Part shown: positions 1-7,400 of the stretch, one piece after another
Layout: the number at the start of each line of letters is the position of its first letter
Position numbering within the stretch: the first letter of the stretch is position 1
Assembly: GCA_964372275.1 (NCBI GenBank)
Contig: CAYJRR010000098.1
Coordinates: forward strand, 1-17,263
DNA: 17,263 bases
DNA from: CAYJRR01 sp964372275 [NCBI: uncultured bacterium]
GTDB taxonomy: Bacteria; CAYJRR01
Reading direction: 5' to 3'
Program-made: the position numbers and the translations under genes
Notes under the pieces: generated by a model
Seen by the model: the letters and a program-made list of their open reading frames with translations, nothing else
Databases searched by the model: none
Told to the model about the DNA's origin: nothing

Positions 1-25
1 TCCCGACCCGACGCTCTTCCGATCT
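1..25 (+). other. Illumina TruSeq adapter remnant at contig edge (artefact)
   Basis: The first 25 bases match the 3' end of the standard Illumina TruSeq read-1 adapter at 23 of 25 positions, with differences only at bases 5 and 8. Bases 9-25 (CGACGCTCTTCCGATCT) match exactly. Genomic sequence, in frame with the M16 protease, starts at about base 26. This stretch should be trimmed before any analysis of the gene's C-terminal side. Confidence 0.93.
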
Positions 26-1102
26 CTGCTCGAGGATCCGTTCCACCCGATCGAGCGGTGTGTCGCTCTTGAGGTCGACGACCACGTTGAAGGTGCTCGA
101 GAAGCCGGTGCTCTGCTGGTAGACGCTCACCCCCTGGGCGAGCTGGGTCTCCAGGACCAGGATCTTGTAGAGCCGGCCGGTACCGGAGGCGCCGAGGGCG
201 CTGGCCGCGATGTCGAGCTCCGCGTCCCCCGGTCCGTAGATTCGGGGCGAGTGCCAGGCGTAGTGGAGGCGGCGGAGGCGCGCGAAGTCGTCGTTGATCG
301 TCTCCCGCTTCGGCCCGGCGACGGAGGGGGCCGCGACCTCCCGCCGCGCCGGCTTGGGGAATGCCGGGAAGGTGCCGAACCACTTCTGCACGAGCGACTT
401 GGCGGTGGCCACGTCGAAGTCGCCGGCGAGCGTGAGCGTCGCGTTGGACGGGACGTACCAGGTGCGGAAGAAGGCGCGGACGTCGTCGGCAGAGGCGGCC
501 GCCAGGTCCTCGTGCCGGCCGATGGTGAGATAGCGATACGGATGCCCCTCCGGATAGAGGAGCGCGGCCAGCGTGAACCGCCCCTTTCCGTAGGGGACGT
601 TGTCGTAGCGCTGCCGCCGCTCGTTGCGCACCACCTCGCGCTGGTTGGCGAGGCTCTTCTCGTTGAGGAGCGGCAGCATGTACCCCATGCGGTCGCTCTC
701 CAGCCACAGCGCCGTCTCGAGCTGATGCGACGGAACGACCTCGTAGTAGTTGGTGCGGTCGGGCGAGGTCGAGCCGTTGGTGTTGCTGGCGCCGATCTTC
801 TGCAGGATCTGGAAGTGGCGGTCTTCGCCGACGTGCTCGGAGCCCTGGAACATCATGTGCTCGAAGAGGTGGGCGAAACCGCTCTTCCACGGCGTCTCGT
901 CGCCGCTGCCGACGTGGTACCAGACGCTCACCGCCACGAGCGGAACGCGGCCGTCGGGATGGAGGATCACCTCCAACCCGTTGGGGAGGGTGTAGCGCTC
1001 GTGGACGAGGGTGGGATCGGCGGCCGACGATCCGGCGGGCGACGCCGCCGCGAACAGCGCGGCAAGGACGGCGACGGCCCGGGCGTGAAGGCGTACGTTC
1101 AT
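26..1102 (-). CDS. M16 (insulinase/pitrilysin) family zinc protease, N-terminal ~359 residues, partial
   Basis: This is a secreted or periplasmic metallopeptidase of family M16, cut off by the contig edge. The ATG at 1102 has a good ribosome site (GGGAG about 7 bases upstream). Residues 1-27 look like a signal peptide: basic start, then an Ala/Leu-rich stretch. The inverted zinc motif HLFEH lies at residues 78-82, giving ligands H78 and H82 and catalytic E81. The NERR at 160-163 (E161) is the probable third ligand, about 79 residues downstream as expected for M16. Segments such as LPNGLEVIL near the start and NGSTSPDRTNYYE are typical of the N-terminal catalytic domain. Full-length members are usually 420-480 residues in single-unit form or about 900 in two-unit form, so the end is missing here. 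It lies downstream of the glsB-like gene on the same strand with a 59-base gap. Substrate is unknown. Confidence 0.92.
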
Positions 1103-1161
1103 CGAGACTCCCGTTCGCGAATGGAGCCGGGAAGTCTAGACAAACTCGCCGCGGAACGAAA

Positions 1162-1425
1162 CTAGCCGCGGACGACCTGGCGGCCGATGACGGCGCGGTA
1201 GACGGCGAGCAGGGCGATCGCGCCGAGGATGCTCATCACGATTCCGCCGCCGTGTTCGGCCGTCGGATAGAGGCCGAGTACCTGGCCGATCCACCCGCCG
1301 AGCAGCGCGCCGGCGATGCCGAGCAGGATCGTGATCACGACGCCGCCGGGATCGCGTCCCGGCATGATCGCTTTCGCCAGGATGCCGACGATGAGGCCGA
1401 ACAGGATCCAGCCGAGGACGCCCAT
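1162..1425 (-). CDS. GlsB/YeaQ/YmgE family small membrane protein (transglycosylase-associated)
   Basis: This 87-residue, glycine-rich inner-membrane protein has three hydrophobic segments, at roughly residues 2-20, 30-52 and 58-80. The first hairpin ends in AKAIMPGRDPGG, and GALLGGWIGQVLG follows in the second segment; both are characteristic of the transglycosylase-associated protein family. Members are stress-induced in several bacteria, but the biochemical role is not established. The ATG at 1425 is preferred over an upstream in-frame start at 1476 because a GAGGGGGG ribosome site sits just before it and the family starts at MG-LxWILFGLIVG. It follows rdgB on the same strand with a 61-base gap. 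Confidence 0.88.
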   Translation of the reverse strand: MGVLGWILFGLIVGILAKAIMPGRDPGGVVITILLGIAGALLGGWIGQVLGLYPTAEHGGGIVMSILGAIALLAVYRAVIGRQVVRG

Positions 1426-1486
1426 GAGGTTCCCCCCCTCGAGCCGACAAGATGCCGGCGGCGCCTCCGTGCGCAAGGGCCGACGA

Positions 1487-2080
1487 TCACGTCCAGGACC
1501 GCGCCGTGGCGAGCGCCCGGGCGCGATGGGAGAGGCGGTTCTTCGTCTCCGCCGGAAGCTCGGCGAACGTGCGGTCGTGGCCCGCCGGAACGAAGACCGG
1601 GTCGTAGCCGAAACCGCCGGCGCCGCGCTCTTCGCGTGCGATGCGGCCTTCGCAGACGCCGCGCGCGAGGCGGGTCGGGACGCCCGGCGCGGCGAGCGCC
1701 ACGACGCAGACGAAGCGGGCCGTCCGGCGCTCGTCGGGAACCTCGCGCAGAGCCTCGAGCAGGCGCCGCCGCCGCTCGGCGTCGCCGGCGGACCCGGCCT
1801 CGATCCCGGGTCCGCCGTACCGCGCGGAACGCACCCCCGGCTGCCCGCCGAGCGCGTCGACGCACAGGCCCGAGTCGTCGGCGAGCGAGGGCAGTCCGGT
1901 CGCGGCCGCGGCGGCCTCGGCCTTCAGGGACGCGTTTTCGTCGAACGTCTCTCCCGTCTCCTCCACCTCCGGGAGTCCCGCCTCCTCGGCGCCGATGAGC
2001 TCGACCGATCCGCCGAGGATCGCGGCCGCCTCCCGGAGCTTCCCACGGTTCCGCGTCGCGAAGATCCAGCGGCGTTTCAT
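1487..2080 (-). CDS. rdgB: RdgB/HAM1 family XTP/dITP pyrophosphatase
   Basis: This 197-residue cytosolic enzyme hydrolyses non-canonical purine nucleoside triphosphates (XTP, ITP, dITP) to the monophosphate and pyrophosphate, keeping deaminated purines out of DNA and RNA. Family hallmarks are all present: ATRNRGKLRE at 8-17 (nucleotide-binding start), FDENASLKA at 46-54, LADDSGLCVDAL at 66-77 with metal-binding D68/D69, GGFGYDPVF in the C-terminal half, and the purine-recognition SHRARA near 184-189. Length is normal. The ATG at 2080 begins the conserved first strand. Another in-frame ATG lies 12 codons upstream, but it would add non-conserved residues. It is downstream of rph, a pairing seen in many bacteria, with a 71-base GC-rich gap. 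Confidence 0.95.
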   Translation of the reverse strand: MKRRWIFATRNRGKLREAAAILGGSVELIGAEEAGLPEVEETGETFDENASLKAEAAAAATGLPSLADDSGLCVDALGGQPGVRSARYGGPGIEAGSAGDAERRRRLLEALREVPDERRTARFVCVVALAAPGVPTRLARGVCEGRIAREERGAGGFGYDPVFVPAGHDRTFAELPAETKNRLSHRARALATARSWT

Positions 2081-2110
2081 CGTTCCACCCGTCCCCTTCA
2101 CGGGGCTTCC

Positions 2111-2148
2111 CCTCATACGTTCCGCCCTTCGGGCTTCCCCGGGGCCTC
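2111..2148. repeat. Possible short intergenic repeat with hairpin, copy A
   Basis: This GC-rich stretch lies between rph and rdgB. It contains CGCCCTTCGGGC (2123-2134), which folds as GCCC-TTC-GGGC, followed by CCCCGGGG. The same order of words (CCTCAT, CGTT, CGCCCTTCGGGC, CCCCGGGG) occurs at 12601-12636, also outside coding sequence or across a stop codon. It could be a small dispersed repeat or a pair of terminator-like hairpins. With two copies, chance in a GC-rich genome is not excluded. Confidence 0.35.
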
Positions 2149-2151
2149 CCC

Positions 2152-2880
2152 TTACCCCTTCGCCACCGCCTGGCGCTGCGCCGCGAAGAGGCGATCGGTG
2201 GCGGCTTCGGCGCCGTCGAGCATCCGGCCGAGCAGTTCGCGCGAGAAGCCGCTCCGCTCGCCGGTTCCCTGCACCTCGATCAGCTCGCGGTTCGCCGTCA
2301 TCACCACGTTCAGGTCGACCTCCGCGCGCGAGTCCTCGTCGTAGTCGAGGTCGACCCGCACCTCCCCGTCCACCAGCCCGACGGAGATCGCGGCCACCTG
2401 CAGCGTCGCCGGTTGGGCCGCCATCCGCCCCGTCTTCGCCATCCACTTGAGCGCCAGCGCCAGCGCCACGTATCCGCCGGTGATCGACGCCGTCCGGGTG
2501 CCGCCGTCGGCGACGAGGCAGTCGCAGTCGATGGTGATGGTGCGCGGTCCGATCGAGGCGAGGTCGACCGCCGCCCGGAGCGAACGCCCGATCAGGCGCT
2601 GGATCTCGTGCGTGCGCCCCTTGACGCCGGCCGGTCCGCGCGCGCGGGGCGTCCGGGTCTGGGTTGCCCGCGGCAACATGTCGTACTCCGCCGTGATCCA
2701 ACCGGTCCCCTTCCCCTGGAGGAAGCGGGGGACCTGCTCCTCGACGGTCGCGGTGCAGAGGACGCGCGTGCGGCCGAGTTCGATCAGCGCGGAGCCCTCC
2801 GCTTGGGGGGCGGCCCCCGCCGTGATCGTCATCGGCCGAATCTCGGTGGCGCCACGTTCGTAGGATCGGGGTTCGTTCAT
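2152..2880 (-). CDS. rph: Ribonuclease PH
   Basis: This 242-residue phosphorolytic 3'-5' exoribonuclease trims tRNA 3' ends and other RNAs, using phosphate to release nucleoside diphosphates. It normally assembles as a hexamer. Clear family blocks are [22 protein letters not shown] (from 28), [24 protein letters not shown] (50-73), [16 protein letters not shown] (88-103, R89 in the phosphate/RNA-binding position), [11 protein letters not shown] (126-136, phosphate loop) and the acidic VDLDYDEDS block that holds the catalytic aspartates. Length matches the family norm of about 238-245. The ATG at 2880 heads the minus-strand rph-rdgB-glsB-like-M16 cluster. A -10-like AATACT sits 7 bases before the start codon, so the mRNA may have almost no leader. 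Confidence 0.96.
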   Translation of the reverse strand: MNEPRSYERGATEIRPMTITAGAAPQAEGSALIELGRTRVLCTATVEEQVPRFLQGKGTGWITAEYDMLPRATQTRTPRARGPAGVKGRTHEIQRLIGRSLRAAVDLASIGPRTITIDCDCLVADGGTRTASITGGYVALALALKWMAKTGRMAAQPATLQVAAISVGLVDGEVRVDLDYDEDSRAEVDLNVVMTANRELIEVQGTGERSGFSRELLGRMLDGAEAATDRLFAAQRQAVAKG

Positions 2881-2887
2881 CGGGGCC

Positions 2888-2893
2888 AGTATT
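2888..2893 (-). promoter_or_regulatory. Possible -10 element of rph
   Basis: Read on the minus strand, AATACT lies 7 bases upstream of the rph ATG, inside the 44-base divergent gap to the zinc-ribbon gene. If it is used, transcription would begin about one base before the start codon. No good -35 match is visible, so this is a weak call. Confidence 0.3.
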
Positions 2894-2924
2894 CCATGTA
2901 GTCTGTGTATGGGGAGGGGCGAAC

Positions 2925-3533
2925 GTGGACTGTCCGAACTGTCACGCGCCGCGGCTCGAGGGCGCCACCGACTGCGCCCGTTGTGGGATCGTCTTTGCGA
3001 AGTTCCAGTCGCGTGCGCGCGGAGGGCCGGACCTCGGCGCGGTTCATCGCCCGGTCGCGCCGCCGGCGGGGCCCTCCTCGGTCGCGCCCACGTTGATCGG
3101 GCTCGCCGTCGTCGGAGGCGTCGTCGCCGGGGGGTACGCCGTCTGGGAGCATTTCTCGAATCCGGCGAACCTCAAGGTCCCGGCGCCGGCCCCCGCTCCC
3201 ACCCCGGACACCGCCCGGCTTTCGCCCGAGATGTACGTGCAGCAGTTCGTGAACGTGGGGCTCGGCCTGGAGCTCAACCAGGCGACCGGCGACATCCTCA
3301 TCACGGGGGACGTCAACAACGGCGGGGACCGCGCCATCCAGAACCTCGTCTTCCGGATCGACTACACGGCCGCCCTCGGCGGCGGGCCGAACCTTCCCCG
3401 ACGGTTCGAGACCGGATCGATCCCCGCACGTACCGCCTTCAAGTCGAATCGGGTCGTCGGGAGCGTCCCCAAGAACGCGTTCTACGTGCAGCTCGACTAC
3501 AAGATCACCCTGGAGTCGGCTTCCCTTCGCTGA
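2925..3533 (+). CDS. Zinc-ribbon, single-pass membrane protein of unknown function
   Basis: This 202-residue protein starts at a GTG with a strong GGGGAGGGG ribosome site a few bases upstream. Four cysteines at the N-terminus (C3, C6, C17, C20; CPNC then CARCG) form a probable zinc ribbon. A Pro-rich linker and one hydrophobic segment (about 55-74) follow, then a Pro/Ala linker (85-96) and a C-terminal domain of about 100 residues predicted by eye to be beta-rich. That domain ([26 protein letters not shown]) resembles the FxLYD-type sandwich seen in extracytoplasmic domains, which is inference. The layout suggests a cytoplasmic ribbon tethered to an outer domain. It is divergent from rph and converges on the amidase gene with a 13-base gap. 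I do not recognise a named family. Confidence 0.8.
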   Translation: MDCPNCHAPRLEGATDCARCGIVFAKFQSRARGGPDLGAVHRPVAPPAGPSSVAPTLIGLAVVGGVVAGGYAVWEHFSNPANLKVPAPAPAPTPDTARLSPEMYVQQFVNVGLGLELNQATGDILITGDVNNGGDRAIQNLVFRIDYTAALGGGPNLPRRFETGSIPARTAFKSNRVVGSVPKNAFYVQLDYKITLESASLR

Positions 3534-3546
3534 TCGGGCGCCCCGG

Positions 3547-4278
3547 TCACCGGAGCCAGGCGTCCATCCGCAGCACCGCCTCCGCGATCGCCTCGGCGAT
3601 CGCATCCTGCACCGACTCGGTCTGGAGCGCCACCGCGTCGAGCGGGTTCGAGATCGTTCCGACGTCGAGCAGGGCGGCGGGGCAGGTCGCCCCGACGAGC
3701 GGCGCGAGCGGCAGGCGCAGCGTCCCGCGATCGGGGAGCGCCACCTTGGCGGCGAGCGATTCGCGCAGCGTCTCCGCGAACCGGGCGCTCTGCCCCTCGA
3801 CCCCCCGTTGCGCGTCGCTCCAGAGGACGGCGCCCGGTCGCGACGGCCGATCGGGGGCGGTCAGGTCGTGGAAGGCGACGCGGAATCCACGCGCCGACGG
3901 TGCGGGCGACGCGTTGGCGTGGATCGACAGATAGAGGTCGGCCCTCGTCTCGTTGGCGAGCTGGGCCCGTTCGACCGCCGTGGCGGTCCGGTCCTCGTGT
4001 CGGGTGAGGAGGACCCGCGCGCCGGTCGTCGATTGGATCCGCGCGGCGGCCTTGCGGGCAAGCCCCAAGGCCAACTCCTTCTCGACGACGGAGCGAGCGT
4101 CGTCACGGCTGCCCAGGTCGTCGCCGCCGTGACCCGGATCGAGAACGACCAACGAAATCGTTCGGAGTAACGCTGCGGGAGGCGACGCGTCGGAACCGGG
4201 GAGCACCACGTCGGCCGGCAGCGTCCCCTGCGCGGCCGCGAGCGTCGGTCCGAGAACGAGGAAGGCGAAGGCGTGCAT
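3547..4278 (-). CDS. N-acetylmuramoyl-L-alanine amidase (Amidase_3 type)
   Basis: This 243-residue exported peptidoglycan hydrolase would cleave the bond between N-acetylmuramic acid and L-alanine. The ATG at 4278 has an AGGAGAGG ribosome site. Residues 1-17 look like a short signal peptide ending near AAAQ. The zinc-site motifs are present: VVLDPGHGG (H50), VVEKELAL (E66) and LYLSIHANA (H120). The C-terminal motif, usually an Ile/Leu-Glu-Xaa-Gly-Phe-Ile-Ser-Asn signature with the catalytic Glu, reads LLDVGTISNP here, with Asp205 (codon GAC) where Glu is expected. Activity is therefore not certain, although the zinc site is intact. No AMIN or SPOR domain is fused. It is transcribed away from smc, and the shared upstream region carries a perfect palindrome. 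Confidence 0.9.
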   Translation of the reverse strand: MHAFAFLVLGPTLAAAQGTLPADVVLPGSDASPPAALLRTISLVVLDPGHGGDDLGSRDDARSVVEKELALGLARKAAARIQSTTGARVLLTRHEDRTATAVERAQLANETRADLYLSIHANASPAPSARGFRVAFHDLTAPDRPSRPGAVLWSDAQRGVEGQSARFAETLRESLAAKVALPDRGTLRLPLAPLVGATCPAALLDVGTISNPLDAVALQTESVQDAIAEAIAEAVLRMDAWLR

Positions 4279-4309
4279 CGGGGATCCTCTCCTACAAGAA
4301 TTCCACAGC

Positions 4310-4326
4310 CCCGCTCTCCGAGCGGG
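4310..4326. other. Hairpin upstream of the amidase gene
   Basis: CCCGCT (4310-4315) and AGCGGG (4321-4326) form a perfect 6-bp stem with a 5-base loop, 32 bases upstream of the amidase ATG. It would lie in the 5' leader or promoter region of that gene. Function is unknown, and a chance stem is possible at this GC content. Confidence 0.3.
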
Positions 4327-4400
4327 CGCGAGGGGGGTGACGACCGGGTTTTCGCTTGGCAACGGGCTCTCCGCGATGGCACGATCCGATACGAGTGACA

Positions 4401-4426
4401 ATGCGTTGCCATACGTGGCAACGCAT
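4401..4426. promoter_or_regulatory. Perfect 11-bp-arm palindrome between amidase and smc; candidate operator
   Basis: ATGCGTTGCCA (4401-4411) and TGGCAACGCAT (4416-4426) are exact reverse complements separated by TACG. The core TTGCCA-N4-TGGCAA looks like a binding site for a dimeric repressor. It lies 29 bases before the smc GTG and 122 bases before the amidase ATG. A second copy of the half-site, TTGGCAACG, is at 4356-4364. No T-run follows, so it is unlikely to be a terminator. Which protein binds is unknown. Confidence 0.55.
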
Positions 4427-4455
4427 CCAGGGTTCGGGAGCCCGGAGGGCGGCGC

Positions 4456-7400
4456 GTGCGAATCAAGCGGCTGGAGATCCACGGCTTCAAGTCGTTCATG
4501 GACAAGACGGTCTTCCACTTCACGGGGGGGATGACGGCCGTCGTCGGTCCGAACGGCTGCGGCAAGTCGAACATCGTCGACGCCATCCTCTGGTGCATGG
4601 GGGAGCAGAGTCCGAAACAGCTCCGCGGGAAGGAGATGCAGGACGTCATCTTCGCCGGCTCCGAGAGCCGACCGCCGATGGGGCTCGCCGAAGTCTCGCT
4701 CTTCTTCGAGATGGAGGAGCCTTCCCGCGTCCCCGAGACCGACTCCGCCGTCGATGCCGCCGTCGAACCTTCGCACACGCTCACCCAGTTCACCGAGGTT
4801 CAGGTTACGCGCCGGCTGTTCCGCTCCGGCGAGTCCGAATATTGGATGAACAAGACCCCGTGCCGCCTCCGCGACATCCAGGAGCTTTTCATGGACGCGG
4901 GGCTCGGCAAAGGGGCCTATTCGATCATCGAGCAGGGGAAGGTGGGATTGATCGTCTCCTCGAGACCGGAGGAGCGACGGATCCTGCTCGAGGAGGCGGC
5001 GGGGATCGCGAAGTTCAAGAGCCGCAAGAAGGCGGCGCTCGCCAAGATGGAACAGACGGAGCAGAACCTGCTTCGCGTCAACGACGTCGTCGTCGAGCTC
5101 GCCAAACAGATGGCGAGCCTCGATCGACAGGCGAAGAAGGCCGAGCGCTACCGGAAGATGCGCGATGAGGTCCGGGCCGTCGACCTGAAGGTGGCGGCCG
5201 CCGAGCACGAGCGGAGGCTCCGCGAGCTCGAGGCCGAGCAGGCGGCGCTGGCCGAGCTCCGGGAGCGCGAAATCTCGGCGGCGGCGGAGATCGCCAACGC
5301 CGAAGGCGAGATGGAGGTCGTCCGCGGAAAGCTGGTGGACGAGGAGCGGCTCCTCTCCGGGATCCAGGAGCGGCTGTTCGAGGAGAACAACCGGATCCAG
5401 CTCGACGAGAAGAACGTCGAATACTCGACGCGCGAGCTCGAGCGGCTGAAGGAGGCGGCGGAGACGGCGACGGCGGAGATCGCCCGCCTGGCCGGCGAGC
5501 GAACCCGGATCGGCGAGGAGCTCCTGCGCGGGGCCGAGGAACGCGAACGGCTCGAGCGGGAGATCGCGGAGTCGATCGACGCCATCGCGCTCAAGTCGGA
5601 CGCGGTGGTCGCATCGCGCGCCGCGCTAGGGGCTCTGAACCAACGGATCGACGAGCTCAAGGGCCGGGTGGTGGAGGCGATGCAGATGGTCGCCGCGACG
5701 CGCAACGCGCGGGTCGGTCTCGAGAAGCGGGACGCCGACCTCGCCATGAGACTGGAGCGCGAGGAGTCGGAGCGGGACGAGGTGGCGGCGCGTGTCGCCC
5801 GTGATCGCCGGGCGGTCGACGAGGGGGCGCGCCTGCTGTCGGAGCTCAAACAGATGAAGCTGGGGCTCGCCCACCGCAAAGAGGAGCACGACCGCCTTCG
5901 CGAACGGCTCGGCGCCGACCTGGCGGCGGCCGAGGGGTCGCTGCAGGAGACCTCCGCACGGCGGACGGCGAAACGGTCGCGACTGGAGTCGCTGCTCGAG
6001 CTCAAGAGCTCCTACGAGGGGTACCACAAAGGGGTGCGCGAGGTGATGACGCGCGCCGGCGCCACCGGTTCGCTCGCGGTTCTCGGGGACGAACCCGAGG
6101 AGGCGACGCCCCTGCCGGCGGCCGCGCCGCCGGTCCTGGGCCCGCCGACCGACGGAGGCGCCTCGATGGTCTCCGCCGCCTGGGGATCGAGCGCCATCTC
6201 CACCGCCACCTCCGCGCGCGAGCTGGCGGCGGTCGACGTCCAATCCGCCGGCGAGCTTCCCGGCGCGAAAACCGGCGCGGGGGCCACTCCGGCCGCCGCG
6301 CTCCACGGCGTCTTCGGCCTGGTGGCGGAGTACCTCGAGGTGCCTCCTCGATTCGAGACCGCCCTCGAAGCGGTGCTCGGCGATCGCCTCCAGGCGGTGA
6401 TCGTCGCCCGGCACGACGAGGGTCTGGACGCCCTTTCGTTCCTGAAGGCGGAGGCGAAGGGTCGCGGCACGTTTCTTCCGCTCGATCTCGACCTGCCGGC
6501 CCCCGCCGCGGGCCGGATCGATCGGGGGGCGCGCGGGATCCTCGGCCCCCTCCTCGAACAGGTGACGGTCCGATCCGAGTTCGCGTCGGTCGCGACGTAC
6601 CTGCTGCAGGACGTGGTGGTGGCCGAGACGCTCGACGCCGCGCTGTCGGCGCGGGCGGCCCACCGCGGCGCGCGCCGCACCTGGGTCACGCTCGAAGGGG
6701 AGGTGATCGACGCCGCCGGCGCGCTGACCGGAGGAAGCCGCGAGGGACTCGCGACCGGTCTGCTGCAGCGCAAGCGTGAGGTGAAGGAGCTTTACCGCGA
6801 GGTGGCGGAGCTGGAGCAGGCGCACGCGCAGCGGGCCTTGGCGCGGGAACAGGCGGCGCGGTCGCTCTCGCAGGTGGAAGAGGCGATCGAGGCCCTCGCC
6901 AAGAGCGAGCACGAAGAGGAGATCCGCTGCCTCGAGCAGGAGAAGGACCTGGCCGCCGTCCGGGAGCGGCTGGAGCGCGATCGCCAGCGGTTGGAGGTGC
7001 TCGAGTTCGAGGCGGGCGAGATCCGCCGCCAACGGGACGAGGTCGCCGCGGAGCGGGCCGAGGCCGAGCGCCGCATCGAGACGTTGGGGTGTCGCCGCGA
7101 GGAGGACGCGCGGACCCTCGACGACCTTTCGGGCCAGGCCCGGGTCGTGGCGCAGGAGATCGAGACGTTGGGAAACGCGGAGACGGCGGCGCGGGTGGAG
7201 ATGGCCGAGCGCCGGTCGCGCCGGGACGCGCTCGCCGCCGCGCTCGAACGGCTGGAGCGCGGCCGGCTCGACGTCGAGGGCCGGATCGAACGGCTGAACC
7301 GCCAGATGGAGGAGGGGGCGGCCGAAGAGGTGCGCCTGACCGGCTCGATCGAGGCTCTGCGCGCTTCGATCGCCGACCGGGTGCGGGAGGCCGAGCGGCT

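Noticed and set aside
251-1165. Plus-strand open frame of about 300 codons over the M16 gene
   Set aside because: It is antisense to a gene with an intact signal peptide and HxxEH motif, and has no ribosome site or known motif.
1426-1480. Possible promoter for the GlsB-like gene (TTGCGC, then ATCTTG)
   Set aside because: The spacing of 17 is right, but the -10 match is very poor; the gene can be read from the rph-rdgB transcript.
3531-3549. Imperfect palindrome between the converging zinc-ribbon and amidase genes as a bidirectional terminator
   Set aside because: Several mismatches and no T-run on either strand; it overlaps both gene ends and may be chance.
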